Origin: DATJGR01 sp035494855
GTDB lineage: Bacteria > Pseudomonadota > Gammaproteobacteria > Pseudomonadales > Azotimanducaceae
NCBI GenBank assembly: GCA_035494855.1
Contig: DATJGR010000278.1
Coordinates: 1 to 34,935 of the forward strand
DNA: 34,935 nucleotides
Direction of reading: 5' to 3'
Under the pieces are notes generated by a model, which was not told the DNA's origin, did not search any database, and saw only the letters and a list, made by a program, of their open reading frames with translations. Shown piece after piece: positions 22,383-31,574 of the stretch (position 1 is the first letter of the stretch; every line of letters starts with the position of its first letter). Both the position numbers and the translations under genes were made by a program.

Positions 22383-24187
22383 CACGCGCCCGCCTCCGCT
22401 TCGTTCAGTTGCGACAACAACCGGCCACGACGGCGCTGCGTGCGCTCGAGTTCAGCGTACCAGCCGTTGAGCGCAATCAGCTCGTCGTGGCTGCCGATCT
22501 CCGAGATGGCGCCGTCGGTGAGTACGATGATCCTGTCGGCATGGCGGGCGGTCGAGACGCGGTGCGAAACCAGGATCGTCGTCATGCCGCGTCGGGCGCT
22601 GCGCAGGCGCCGCAGGATGTGCTCTTCCGTTTCGGTGTCGACGCTCGAGAAACAGTCGTCGAGGATGAGCACCGGCGGCGTTCGAATCAAACCGCGCGTC
22701 AGTGTCGACCTCTGTTTCTGGCCACCCGACAACGTCACGCCGCGTTCCCCAACGGGCGTATCGAGGGCGTCGGCGAATGCGACGATCGTATCGCGCAGAT
22801 CGGCATCGCTCGCCGCCGACCAGATCAACGCGTCGTCGCGTTCGGGATTGTCGTAGCTCAGGTTGTGTCGCAGCAGATCCGCGAACAGGAACGGATCCTG
22901 CGGTACCAGCACGACCTGGTGGCGCAGCTGGCTGAGCGGAAAATCTCTGACGTCGCGGCCATCGATCAGCAGCGTGCCCGCAGGCGGATCGAGCAGCCGC
23001 ACGAAGCAGCGCAGCAGCGTGGTCTTTCCCGCGCCAACACGGCCAAGCACGGCCAGCGTTTCGCCTTCGGCGATGTCGAGGTCGATACCCGTCAGCACTT
23101 CGGCACGCGCGCCGGGATATGTATAGCGCAGGCCACGCAGCTGAATGTGGCCGCGAATCATCGGCGGCACCGCGGCGGCACTGCGGTCGGCGATTTCCGG
23201 CACGTGATCGAGCACCTCGAACAGCCGCTGCGCGCCGGATGCACCTTGTTGCCACAGCGTCACCATCTGGCCGGCCTGGCGCACCGGCCACAACACCATC
23301 GATACGTAGCTGAAGAACGCTGTAAACGTGCCGATCGACAACTCGCCCGACGCGACCAGGCTGCCGCCATAACCGAGGATGATCACGGTCGACATCGCGC
23401 CCACCCACGGCATCACGCCCTGGATGAACGAATTCGTTCGCGTCAGCTGCATGAAGCGCGTCGCGTAGTCGAGGTTCACCGCATCGAAGCGTTCGACTTC
23501 GTGACCCTCCTGTACCAGTGCCTGCACGGTGCGTATGCCGTTGAGGTTCTCCTGAACCTGTTCCGACAGCGACGCAAAACCTTCCTGAACGGCGAGCGAC
23601 TGCTCGTACACGCGTCGCGCGAGCCACCAGCCGAGCAGCAGCAGCACCGGCAACGGCGTCAGCAGCAGCAACGTCAGCGTCGGCGCGAGCGCGAACATGC
23701 AGGCCAGACCAATCAAAGCGGAGAAGATGATCACGAGGATCGTGCGCAGACCCATGCCGACGAGTTGCCGCACCAGGTTGATGTCGTTGATGGCGCGCGC
23801 CATCAGATCGCCGGTGGGATGCCGCGCGAAGAAGCCGGGACCCTGATGCTGCAGATGGGCGTAAATCCGCTTACGCAGATCGTATGCGACGGAAACGCCG
23901 ATGCGCCGGATCACGCGGCGGCTGACGATGATGCAGGCGAACTCACCGAGCACGCACAACACGATCGCAAATGCGGGCCACACGAGCGCGGCCCGCGCGG
24001 CGGCCACGTCGATTGAGCCCGCAGCGACCAACGAACTGCCCGACGCGATCCGATCGATGCCGTCCCGAAGGAACAGTGGAATGGTCGCTTGGAATACACG
24101 CGCGGCGAGCAGACCGCACATTCCGCCCCAGAACGGCACCTTGTAACGATCGTGATACGGCAACAAGCGCCGCAGCGGTGTCGCCAT
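22382..24187 (-). CDS. ABC exporter subunit, MdlA-like, with degenerate ATP site
   Basis: This half-transporter of 601 residues starts at ATG 24187 with GAGGAG six bases upstream; a longer frame exists but lacks support. A six-helix exporter domain precedes the ATPase. Walker A is GRVGAGKTT, signature LSGGQKQR is canonical, and Walker B is LILDDCFSSVD, with Asp where the catalytic Glu should be. This is the pattern of the non-catalytic partner in heterodimeric exporters such as TM287/288 and MdlAB. It is the first gene of a two-gene operon with translational coupling to the MdlB-like subunit. Confidence 0.93.
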   Translation of the reverse strand: MATPLRRLLPYHDRYKVPFWGGMCGLLAARVFQATIPLFLRDGIDRIASGSSLVAAGSIDVAAARAALVWPAFAIVLCVLGEFACIIVSRRVIRRIGVSVAYDLRKRIYAHLQHQGPGFFARHPTGDLMARAINDINLVRQLVGMGLRTILVIIFSALIGLACMFALAPTLTLLLLTPLPVLLLLGWWLARRVYEQSLAVQEGFASLSEQVQENLNGIRTVQALVQEGHEVERFDAVNLDYATRFMQLTRTNSFIQGVMPWVGAMSTVIILGYGGSLVASGELSIGTFTAFFSYVSMVLWPVRQAGQMVTLWQQGASGAQRLFEVLDHVPEIADRSAAAVPPMIRGHIQLRGLRYTYPGARAEVLTGIDLDIAEGETLAVLGRVGAGKTTLLRCFVRLLDPPAGTLLIDGRDVRDFPLSQLRHQVVLVPQDPFLFADLLRHNLSYDNPERDDALIWSAASDADLRDTIVAFADALDTPVGERGVTLSGGQKQRSTLTRGLIRTPPVLILDDCFSSVDTETEEHILRRLRSARRGMTTILVSHRVSTARHADRIIVLTDGAISEIGSHDELIALNGWYAELERTQRRRGRLLSQLNEAEAGA

Positions 24188-24224
24188 TGCGACTCCTCGT
24201 TGCCATCTGGGAGATGAAATGACA

Positions 24225-24245
24225 GCGCGCGGCGAGGCCGCGCGC
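24225..24245 (-). terminator. GC-rich hairpin between the fusion-protein gene and the ABC operon
   Basis: A 9-base perfect stem, GCGCGCGGC (24225-24233) with GCCGCGCGC (24237-24245), has a three-base loop. On the minus strand it is followed by TGTCATTTCATC, mildly T-rich. It lies 53 bases beyond the stop of the kinase/P-loop fusion gene and could end that transcript. Confidence 0.5.
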
Positions 24246-24297
24246 GCCGTGCATGATAGTGGCAAATGCGACGTCTGCCAAAACGGCGATTTGCCGG

Positions 24298-25776
24298 CTA
24301 AGGTTTGAACGACCGGGAGATGCGATCAGCCAGCGCGGCGACATCGACCGCGCCGCTCGTGTCGAGCGTCACGACGATCGCTTCGGACTCGGTCGGCGCT
24401 TCGTAGCTCGCAAGCTGCGCGTCGAGCACTTCGACCGTCGCCTCCGATGGGTCGCGTCGTTCCGCATTGCGTCGTTCGATGCGTTGCGCGAGTACGTCGC
24501 GCGTCGCCCTGCAATAGACGATCACGCAGGCGATGCCGCTGCGAGCCGCCGCTTCGATGAACGGTGTGCGCCGTGCAGCGCTCAGAAACGTCGCGTCGAC
24601 GATCACGCGCTCGCCACCCACCGCGAGCGCTTCGGCGCAACCCAGCAGGTGGTCGTACAACGCATCGCTACGATCAGCTGCGTACAGACCGGAGTCGATT
24701 CCGGACTGCGTGCGTGCCTGCGGCGCGAGGTTCGCCAGTCGCTTGCGCTCGATGTCTGACCGGATGCGCACGCCGGGCAGACGCTGCACCAGCCGTTCCG
24801 CGACCCACGACTTGCCGGACCCGGAAACGCCGCACATCAGCACGAAAACGGATCGCCGCAGCAACGCGCGTTCGCGCGCAAAATCGATGTGCGCGTGGAA
24901 TCGTCGCAACAGGTCCGCATCGTCCGCCCGCTTCGCCTGCAGCGCCGCTACCTTGGCCCGCACCATCGACCGATAGACGAGATAGAAGCCGAGCAACGCG
25001 ACACCGCGATAGTCGCCAGAATGCTCGAGGTATCCATCGAGGAATGCATAGGCGAGATCGCTGCGATTCCGGACTTCGCAGTCCATCATCAGAAACGCTG
25101 CGTCGCTGATCACGTCGATCCAACGCAGCGCCTCGCTGAACTCGATGCAGTCGAACGCGTGAATGCCGTCGTCGAGCCGCACCAGGTTCGACAGATGCAT
25201 ATCGCCGTGGCACTCGCGAACGTAGCCGTCGTGGCGGCGTTGTTCGATCGTTGGGGCGAGCTCTGCATGCCGCGCGTTGCTCCATGCCTGGAGTTCGTCC
25301 ACCTGCTCTCGCCGCAACGACGAGAAGAGCGACTGCCGCACCTGCAGAAAGTTCTCGGCGACCGGGGCGAGCACCGCGGCGGCGGTGCCGAACTTTGCGC
25401 CGGCCGTTACCCGCGGCAGCGTCGCGTGCACGGCGGCGAGCGTACTGCCGAAAGCGCCGAGTTCTCCGGTGGGGAGCTTCCCGGCATCGAGCAGCCGGTC
25501 GAGTTGCATCTCGCTCGGAAACTGGCGCATCCGAACCGCGTATTCGATCGCTTCGCCATTGCCGCGGAAACTCGCTGCGCCATCGGTCATCGTGATCGGC
25601 ACGACGTCCACGTACAACGACTTGGCAAAGCGGCGATTGAGGCGGACTTCTTCTTCACAGAACCGGCGCCGCAGCGCGAGCGTCGAGAAATCGAGGAAAC
25701 CGAAGTCGACGGGCTTCTTGATCTTGTAGGCGAATTCGCCGGTGAGGAGCACCCAGGAGATGTGGGTCTCCATCAA
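24298..25776 (-). CDS. Kinase-fold/P-loop ATPase fusion (APH-like plus AAA_33-like)
   Basis: This roughly 490-residue protein joins two domains. The N-terminal half (to about 310) is an aminoglycoside phosphotransferase/choline kinase-like fold with the Brenner motif HGDMHLSNL and the metal aspartate region HAFDCIEF. The C-terminal part (from about 315) is a small P-loop kinase with Walker A GVSGSGKSW and DATFL. Such fusions are common in proteobacteria; their substrate is unknown. Conventional starts are TTG 25776 and ATG 25773. However, the frame stays open upstream and encodes LLRDLTRPVAYPHHCDGIEL, which looks like the family's N-terminus. A CTG at 25854, overlapping the stop of the upstream gene, may be the true start. 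Confidence 0.88.
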   Translation of the reverse strand: MMETHISWVLLTGEFAYKIKKPVDFGFLDFSTLALRRRFCEEEVRLNRRFAKSLYVDVVPITMTDGAASFRGNGEAIEYAVRMRQFPSEMQLDRLLDAGKLPTGELGAFGSTLAAVHATLPRVTAGAKFGTAAAVLAPVAENFLQVRQSLFSSLRREQVDELQAWSNARHAELAPTIEQRRHDGYVRECHGDMHLSNLVRLDDGIHAFDCIEFSEALRWIDVISDAAFLMMDCEVRNRSDLAYAFLDGYLEHSGDYRGVALLGFYLVYRSMVRAKVAALQAKRADDADLLRRFHAHIDFARERALLRRSVFVLMCGVSGSGKSWVAERLVQRLPGVRIRSDIERKRLANLAPQARTQSGIDSGLYAADRSDALYDHLLGCAEALAVGGERVIVDATFLSAARRTPFIEAAARSGIACVIVYCRATRDVLAQRIERRNAERRDPSEATVEVLDAQLASYEAPTESEAIVVTLDTSGAVDVAALADRISRSFKP

Positions 25777-25850
25777 CTCGATGCCATCGCAGTGATGCGG
25801 GTATGCGACGGGGCGCGTAAGGTCCCGGAGTAGCGTTGCGGTTGTCGCGG

Positions 25851-26048
25851 TCAGGCTGATTCGCGTCGGTCCGGTTCGACCGCGTTCACCAGCACATCGA
25901 GTACCTCGAAAATATGGGTTCCCCGGAACCTCGGGTCGTTGCGGATTTCTTCATCGAAGAACTCGATGTAAGCACCGTCCTTGATTACCCGCCCGGCTCG
26001 CCAGGCGACCCATGCATTGACGAGTGCGACTTCGTCGTGCCTGGTCAT
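25851..26048 (-). CDS. Small conserved-looking protein of unknown function
   Basis: A 65-residue soluble protein starts at ATG 26048 with GGAGG four bases upstream, a strong ribosome site. It is acidic and mixed alpha/beta by appearance (VALVNAWVAWRAGRVIKDGAYIEFFDEEIRND, THIFEVLDVLVNAV). I do not recognise the family. Its stop TGA at 25853-25851 overlaps a CTG that may start the kinase/P-loop fusion gene, so the two are probably translated together. Confidence 0.7.
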   Translation of the reverse strand: MTRHDEVALVNAWVAWRAGRVIKDGAYIEFFDEEIRNDPRFRGTHIFEVLDVLVNAVEPDRRESA

Positions 26049-26122
26049 CTGTCCTCCATTGCTTCTTTATCAACGTCGCGGTCTGCCCCTAACCGCCGAA
26101 CGTGCCCCCCAAAGGGACAGGC

Positions 26123-26151
26123 AGCATATCAGTCTCAAATTGCCGACCCAA
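26123..26151 (-). promoter_or_regulatory. Probable sigma-70-type promoter of the small-protein/fusion operon
   Basis: On the minus strand TTGGGT (26151-26146) and TATGCT (26128-26123) are 17 bases apart, leaving about 70 bases of leader before ATG 26048. The rest of the 273-base gap (26049-26321) shows no gene that I can support. Confidence 0.4.
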
Positions 26152-26321
26152 GTCTATCCCGACGGTCGTTCGACGTTTTGGCCCCATCGAACGGAACATC
26201 ACCTGCCCGCGATGATGCGCCACCTGTGAGCGGTGCTCGGTCACGCGGATCCGGTGAACGGAGCATTCAGTGCGTGCGACGATGGGCCTGGCGGCCACGA
26301 CGTCGGAGGATGGTTCGTAGC

Positions 26322-28280
26322 TCAGCGATGCTCGGTGCCGCGACCGCGCGGCAACGAAACCACCGGCGCGGGAGCCACGTGCTCGTTCAAGCCGATCAAC
26401 TGTTCGGCAAGGTCGGCACCTTCGACGAGGCGCTCGATGAATCGCTTGATCGCGTCGTAATCGAAGCTCTCGCACGCCTGCTCGAGCGTATTGAGCGCGC
26501 CGCGCAGCTCGGACCACGCCACGTAACGCTCTTCTGCGCGCATGATCTTGCGGTGCTCGGTACCAGACGATGCCTCGGCGATCAGCAGCTCTTCGTGCAA
26601 TTTCTCACCCGGCTGCAGGCCGGTGAAACGGATTTCGATGTCGCCTTCCGGATGTTCCGCGTCGCGAATCGTGTAGCCCTTCAGCCGGATCATCCGCCGC
26701 GCCAGATCGAGAATCCGCACGGGCTCCCCCATGTCGAGCAGGAACACGTCGCCGCCCGTCGCCATCGCGCCGGCCTGCAACACGAGCTGTGCCGCTTCCG
26801 GAATCGTCATGAAGAAACGCGTGACGTCCGGGTGCGTCACCGTGACCGGCCCACCGTGATCGATCTGTTCGAGAAACAGCGGCACCACCGAACCGGACGA
26901 TCCGAGAACGTTGCCGAACCGCACCATCGAGAACCGCGTGCCGGTGGTGTGTACCTGCAACGCCTGCAAGACCAGTTCGGCCAGACGCTTCGACGCGCCC
27001 ATCACGTTCGTCGTGCGTACGGCTTTGTCGGTGGAGATCAGGATGAAGTTCGACACACCCGCCTCCAGCGCCGCCTCCGCCGCGTAGAGCGTGCCGAACG
27101 TATTGTTCTTCAGCCCCTGGATCACGTTGCGTTCCACCAGGCCGACGTGCTTGTACGCGGCCGCGTGATAGACGGTGTCGATCTGGTAGCTCGCGAACGT
27201 GCGTTGCAGCAGCGCCGCGTCGGTGACGGACCCCAGAACCGCCAGCGTGGGTACTTCGAGTGAGTGACGCTCTACGATGCTTCGCAGCTCGCGATGAATT
27301 TCGTAGAGGCCGTATTCGTTCTGATCGAGCAGCACCAGCATGCGCGGCGCGCCGTGCACGATCTGACGCGACAGCTCGGAACCGATCGAGCCGCCCGCAC
27401 CGGTGACCAGCACGGCGTTGCCCCGCACGCATCCGTACAGGAGATGCGGCAGCGGCGTGACCGCATCGCGTCCCAACAGATCTTCGACCGCGACGTCGCG
27501 TGTGTTCGCAACGGTCTGGCCTTCGACCAGGTCGGAAAGGTCCGGAATCAATCGCACGTGCACGGCGAACGGTTCCAGGAATTCGATGATGCGTTTGCGA
27601 TCCGCTGCGGCGGTAGACGGCACCGCCACCAGCACCTCCCGCGCCTGCGTGTCGTTCAGCAACGCCGGCAGCGAACGCGGCGGGTAGACATAAACGCCGT
27701 TGATGGTGCGACGCTGCAGCAACGGATCATCGTCGAGAAACGCGACCGGCACCCGATCGCCCTGTTGTAACAGCGTCCGCGCGAGTTCGACGCCGCTCTT
27801 TCCGGCGCCGTAGATGACCACCGGTGCTTTGGCGCGGAAGCGTTGCGCGATCCAGTTGAAATAGCTGCGCACCCCGAAGCGCGTGCCGCCCACGTACGCG
27901 AGCGACAGCAGCCAGAAGATGATCGGTACCGAACGCGGGAATCCCGGCAATGGCGTCATGTACGCAACGAGACTGATGCCGAGCGCTGTGATCGTCACGC
28001 CTTTCACCACGGCGAGCATCGCGTGGTTGCCCATGTATCGCACCACCTGTCGATACAGACCGAGGCGCACGAAGACCGGCAGACAAATGACCGCGCTTGC
28101 GACGAAAGCCGGCCAGAACTGGCCGACGCTCGGCGAGATTTCACCCAGACGAAGCGCCAGCGCCGACCACAGCGCAACCGGCAGCATCACCGCGTCGGCG
28201 GCCACCGCGATCAGTTGTTTCTTGCGTCGCGACAGGTGCTCCACCGCGGCGACCATCGTTTCGGAGAGCGGCGATCTCAC
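26322..28280 (-). CDS. wbpM: WbpM/CapD-like UDP-GlcNAc 4,6-dehydratase, membrane-bound
   Basis: This 652-residue inner-membrane enzyme of the WbpM/FlaA1 group makes UDP-4-keto-6-deoxy-GlcNAc from UDP-GlcNAc. Four N-terminal membrane helices (about 22-130) lead to a CoA-binding-like Rossmann domain (VVIYGAGKSGVELA) and then the catalytic extended SDR domain (VLVTGAGGSIGSELSRQI, YHAAAYKHV). The active site region STDKAVRTTNVMGASKRLAE has Met in place of the usual SDR Tyr, as in WbpM. Start is GTG 28280 overlapping the WbpL-like stop as GTGA. It is the last gene of the four-gene glycan operon. Confidence 0.93.
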   Translation of the reverse strand: MRSPLSETMVAAVEHLSRRKKQLIAVAADAVMLPVALWSALALRLGEISPSVGQFWPAFVASAVICLPVFVRLGLYRQVVRYMGNHAMLAVVKGVTITALGISLVAYMTPLPGFPRSVPIIFWLLSLAYVGGTRFGVRSYFNWIAQRFRAKAPVVIYGAGKSGVELARTLLQQGDRVPVAFLDDDPLLQRRTINGVYVYPPRSLPALLNDTQAREVLVAVPSTAAADRKRIIEFLEPFAVHVRLIPDLSDLVEGQTVANTRDVAVEDLLGRDAVTPLPHLLYGCVRGNAVLVTGAGGSIGSELSRQIVHGAPRMLVLLDQNEYGLYEIHRELRSIVERHSLEVPTLAVLGSVTDAALLQRTFASYQIDTVYHAAAYKHVGLVERNVIQGLKNNTFGTLYAAEAALEAGVSNFILISTDKAVRTTNVMGASKRLAELVLQALQVHTTGTRFSMVRFGNVLGSSGSVVPLFLEQIDHGGPVTVTHPDVTRFFMTIPEAAQLVLQAGAMATGGDVFLLDMGEPVRILDLARRMIRLKGYTIRDAEHPEGDIEIRFTGLQPGEKLHEELLIAEASSGTEHRKIMRAEERYVAWSELRGALNTLEQACESFDYDAIKRFIERLVEGADLAEQLIGLNEHVAPAPVVSLPRGRGTEHR

Positions 28281-29272
28281 GCATGTGCTCCGGCTTCAGC
28301 GCGGCCAGCGGCCATGCGTATGCTCGCGAGCAGCAGCGGAATCACCGCGATGACCAGCCAAAGCAGACTCCACCGCGGGTACGAGCCACACAGCCACGCC
28401 AACGGCATCAACCAGACGACTGCGAATCCAACGAACATCGATGTGGTGCGTCCATGACCGAACCGCTGCGCGCACTTCTGATACAGATGACTGCGATGCG
28501 CGGATGCGAATTTCTGACCGGTCGCGATTCTGACACAGAGCGTGTAAGTGGCGTCAAACCAGAATCCGGCCAGCAGTATCAGCGACGCGATCAGTGGCAG
28601 CTGATGCCGGGCATCCAGCGTCAGGCTGAGGATCCCGGCCAGAAGACCCAACAGACCGCTGCCGACGTCGCCCATGAAAATCCGTGCCGGCGGTCGATTG
28701 AACCACAGGAACCCGACGACCGACCCGAGCAGCACCCACAAGAACTCCGACACGAAGGCGGCGGGATGACCGATGAGCAGCACGCCGGCGCAATAGATGA
28801 CGCACTGGCTTGCCGCGATACCGTCGATGCCGTCCATGAAGTTGTAGAGGTTCACCATCCACAGCACGATCAGGAAATCGAGACCGACCACGAGCCAGGT
28901 CGGCTGGATCGAGAACGGCGGTACCACCAGCGGAATTGCGATCGGCAGCGTGCCGAGCGCCACGGCAACCGCGACCGCTTGTATCGGCAATCGCACACGA
29001 GCGCTGAGATCGCGCAGATCGTCGATGAGCCCGAGCAGTGCGAGCAGTCCGCCGCCGCCGAGTACTGCCCAGCACAGAGGGTCTTGCCCGATCCGGTATA
29101 CGCACCAGGCGAGAAGCGGCAACGCGATGGCAATGCCCCCCATCGTCGGCGTCGGCGTCGTGTGTGAACTGCGCTGATTCGGAACCGCCAGAACGGAGCC
29201 ACGCTCGGCCACTACCATCACGATGCGTGTCAACAACGCGGCCGCCACCATCGCGACCGCCGCTTCGGTCAT
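28277..29272 (-). CDS. wbpL: WbpL/MraY-like undecaprenyl-phosphate glycosyl-1-phosphate transferase
   Basis: This 331-residue polytopic membrane enzyme links a sugar-1-phosphate from a UDP-sugar to undecaprenyl phosphate and so starts a surface glycan. Family motifs: PNQRSSHTTPTPTMGG near the N-terminus, GLIDDL, NLYNFMDGIDGIA, IFMGDVGS and the loop AHRSHLYQK. About ten helices are visible. ATG 29272 is chosen because it overlaps the WbpV-like stop as ATGA; an ATG at 29290 would overlap by 22 bases. The WbpM/WbpV neighbours suggest QuiNAc-1-phosphate as substrate (inference). Confidence 0.9.
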   Translation of the reverse strand: MTEAAVAMVAAALLTRIVMVVAERGSVLAVPNQRSSHTTPTPTMGGIAIALPLLAWCVYRIGQDPLCWAVLGGGGLLALLGLIDDLRDLSARVRLPIQAVAVAVALGTLPIAIPLVVPPFSIQPTWLVVGLDFLIVLWMVNLYNFMDGIDGIAASQCVIYCAGVLLIGHPAAFVSEFLWVLLGSVVGFLWFNRPPARIFMGDVGSGLLGLLAGILSLTLDARHQLPLIASLILLAGFWFDATYTLCVRIATGQKFASAHRSHLYQKCAQRFGHGRTTSMFVGFAVVWLMPLAWLCGSYPRWSLLWLVIAVIPLLLASIRMAAGRAEAGAHA

Positions 29273-30219
29273 CGATGCGTTCGCCACCATGCGATGACCT
29301 CGTCGATCGCGTTCGCCTGCGCGAGTGCCGGAGTCCAGCCGAGCGACTGGCGCGTTTCCTCATCGGCGATCACCAGCGGCTCGAACAGGCGTTGAAACAC
29401 CGCTTCGCGACCGGCCATGTGCGTGGCGGCGCGCATCAATCTCCGCGGCACCGGCAACAGACGCGGCGAATGTCCGAACGAATGCGCCATCTGCGTCACC
29501 AGTTCCCGAACGGAGGGATCGCCATCGTCGCGCGCGTGCAGCACGCGCCAGTCCGCCGTGTCGCGCGCGACGATCGTCAGCAGATCCACCAGGTTGGACC
29601 GCGCGATCAGGCTACGCGGCGCGTCGGCGCGGCCCAACGGCAAGGGCCAGCCGCGCGCAACCGCGGCGAGCAGCGTTGCAAAATTGCCTTTCACGCCCGG
29701 ACCGTACACGAGCGGAGGACGCACGATGGTGACGCGGGTTCCGCCGGGGCGGCGTGCATCCTCGAGGCAACGCTCCGCTTCGAGTTTCGTTTGCGCATAA
29801 ACGTCCTGCGGATCCGGATCGTCGTCCGGATTCAACGGCACTTCGCTGACGTCGCCGAGCACCTTGATGCTGCTGAGATAGATGAAGCGATCGACCGAGT
29901 TGCGTTGAGCGGCCGCGAACAGCAACCGCGTGGTCGCGACGTTGTCACGTCGATAGAGTTCGTAGCGTTCGAGTTCGGTGCCGCGGTCGTCGCGGTGGGC
30001 GCGCCCTGCCAGGTGATAGGCCACGGACACGCCGTCGAACCACTCGTCCATGCGCGTCGGACTCTCGGCCGCAAGGTCTTCGCAATAGATCACGCTCCGA
30101 TCGGAGTAGAAAGCCTCGCCCCGACCGACGGCACGCACCTTCCAGCCGAGCGACCGCAGTCGCTCGCACAATGCGCTGCCGATGAAGCCGCCGGCTCCGG
30201 TCACGAGGGCCAGACTCAT
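29269..30219 (-). CDS. wbpV: WbpV-like NAD-dependent epimerase/reductase
   Basis: This 316-residue extended SDR has the cofactor motif VTGAGGFIGSAL at residues 6-17 and the catalytic YAQTK near residue 152, with SSIKVLG before it. Resemblance to WbpV and the position between WbpL- and WbpM-like genes suggest that it reduces UDP-4-keto-6-deoxy-GlcNAc to UDP-QuiNAc, the activity shown for WbpV/WreQ-type proteins; a C4 epimerase is the alternative. ATG 30219 overlaps the glycosyltransferase stop as ATGA, and its own stop overlaps the wbpL-like start. Confidence 0.86.
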   Translation of the reverse strand: MSLALVTGAGGFIGSALCERLRSLGWKVRAVGRGEAFYSDRSVIYCEDLAAESPTRMDEWFDGVSVAYHLAGRAHRDDRGTELERYELYRRDNVATTRLLFAAAQRNSVDRFIYLSSIKVLGDVSEVPLNPDDDPDPQDVYAQTKLEAERCLEDARRPGGTRVTIVRPPLVYGPGVKGNFATLLAAVARGWPLPLGRADAPRSLIARSNLVDLLTIVARDTADWRVLHARDDGDPSVRELVTQMAHSFGHSPRLLPVPRRLMRAATHMAGREAVFQRLFEPLVIADEETRQSLGWTPALAQANAIDEVIAWWRTHR

Positions 30220-31454
30220 GCTCGCAGCAACTCGTCGTATATGAGAAAGGTATCGCGCACCACGTCTTCGATCGAATACAACCCTTCAGCGCGCGCCCGC
30301 GCCGCCTTGCCGAGCTTGCGCCGCAACACCGGATCCTGTCCGAGCCGCAACATGGCATCGGCGAGCGCGGTACTGTCGCGCGGTTCCACCAGCAGTCCGG
30401 TGATACCGTCGCGCACGACTTCACGACATCCCGGCACGTTCGACGCGATCATCGGTCTCCCCACCGCCGATGCCTCGAGCAACGACTTCGGCAAACCTTC
30501 GCGGTACGACGGCAGACATACCACGTGCGAACGCCCGAGAACCGCGCCGACGTCGGCGCAATGGCCCAGCCACTCTACGACGCCTTCCGCGTGCCACGCC
30601 GTGAGTTCCGTCTCGGTCAACGACGACGGATTCCCTGAATCGACTCCGCCGACCAGCTGAAAACGCCAGTTCGGTTGCAACAGCCGCACCCGGCGCGCCG
30701 CCGCGACGAATTCGCGAATCCCTTTATCGCTCAGCATTCGTGCGACCAGCACGAACGTGACCGGTTCCGGCGGTTCGGGTATGCATGGGAAATCGTTCAG
30801 GTCGATTCCCGAACCGCGGATCAGATACGTCGCGTGCTCCGGAATTACGGTGTTCTCAACGAAGCTCTGCAGATCTTCCCGATTCTGGAAAATGTACCTC
30901 ATGTTGTCGTGGCTCAATGCGATTCTGTACAACAGATTCACCAAGCCGCGAACGACGCGAGCCGTGAATCCGCGCTGCGTGAACACGAAACCCATCCCGG
31001 GGATCGCATTCACTACCGCGGGCACGCGCGCGAAACGAGACGCCAGCGTTCCGTAGATGACCGGTTTGATCGTCACGTGATGGACGATGTCGGGCGCTTC
31101 ATCGCGATAGATGCGCAGCAGCGCGAAGAAGGTCTTCAAGTCGCGCAGCGGATTCAAACCGCTGCGCGACAGTTCGAATACGAGACACCGGATGCCGAAC
31201 GCTTCGAGCGCGTCCTCGCCGGTCGACTCGCCGCACGCAACGACCGGCTCGAATCCGCGGCGCAGTGCTTCCTGCGCGAGGCGCAATCGATGCGATCTGA
31301 AAAATCCCGCGTCGTTGACGACGAACAGGACCTTGCGACGGTCGTGGTTCACCAGGGATCTGCGGGACAGCCCATATTTGTCAGTGTAGCCCGGCGAGTT
31401 CGAAACCGGAGCCGCGCCGTGGCCATGCAACTCACTGCTCGATTCGCGCGGCAT
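30216..31454 (-). CDS. GT4 family glycosyltransferase of the glycan operon
   Basis: This retaining GT-B glycosyltransferase has up to 412 residues. The N-terminal domain begins VLFVVNDAGFFRSHRLRLAQEA; the C-terminal sugar-nucleotide domain has FVLVARMLSDKGIREFV, and PSYREGLPKSLLEASAVGRPMIAS carries the EX7E motif. It resembles PglA/WbpT-type enzymes that add the second sugar to an undecaprenyl-linked first sugar at the cytoplasmic face. ATG 31454 has no ribosome site; a GTG about 37 codons downstream, right before the core fold, is an alternative. First gene of the operon, coupled to wbpV by ATGA. Confidence 0.88.
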   Translation of the reverse strand: MPRESSSELHGHGAAPVSNSPGYTDKYGLSRRSLVNHDRRKVLFVVNDAGFFRSHRLRLAQEALRRGFEPVVACGESTGEDALEAFGIRCLVFELSRSGLNPLRDLKTFFALLRIYRDEAPDIVHHVTIKPVIYGTLASRFARVPAVVNAIPGMGFVFTQRGFTARVVRGLVNLLYRIALSHDNMRYIFQNREDLQSFVENTVIPEHATYLIRGSGIDLNDFPCIPEPPEPVTFVLVARMLSDKGIREFVAAARRVRLLQPNWRFQLVGGVDSGNPSSLTETELTAWHAEGVVEWLGHCADVGAVLGRSHVVCLPSYREGLPKSLLEASAVGRPMIASNVPGCREVVRDGITGLLVEPRDSTALADAMLRLGQDPVLRRKLGKAARARAEGLYSIEDVVRDTFLIYDELLRA

Positions 31455-31479
31455 AACGATTCAGTTTCGCGTTTGCGCG

Positions 31480-31508
31480 AGTATAACCGCGCGCGTTCCA
31501 GGCGCTAA
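31480..31508 (-). promoter_or_regulatory. Probable promoter of the glycan operon
   Basis: On the minus strand TTAGCG (31508-31503) and TATACT (31485-31480) are exactly 17 bases apart. Transcription would begin near 31473, about 20 bases before ATG 31454, giving a short or nearly absent leader without a Shine-Dalgarno sequence. Confidence 0.45.
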
Positions 31509-31540
31509 CTTGGGATGTGGGGTGCGGGGTCGTGGTGAGC

Positions 31541-31564
31541 GTGTGGGGCGAGAACGCCCCACAC
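31541..31564 (-). terminator. Strong hairpin after comEA
   Basis: A perfect 10-base stem, GTGTGGGGCG with CGCCCCACAC, has a four-base loop, ten bases beyond the comEA stop codon on the minus strand. No T tract follows, so efficiency is uncertain. It separates comEA from the glycan operon promoter. Confidence 0.6.
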
Positions 31565-31574
31565 GAGGTCCGCA

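Noticed and set aside
22409..24016. Plus-strand frame of 535 codons opposite the MdlA-like gene
   Set aside because: Antisense shadow; the minus strand encodes a complete ABC half-transporter.
26049..26321. Possible mobile-element relict or further attC (CCCCTAACCGCC near 26086)
   Set aside because: The core does not fit RYYYAAC, no matching GTTRRRY lies at a suitable distance, and no transposase remnant was recognised.
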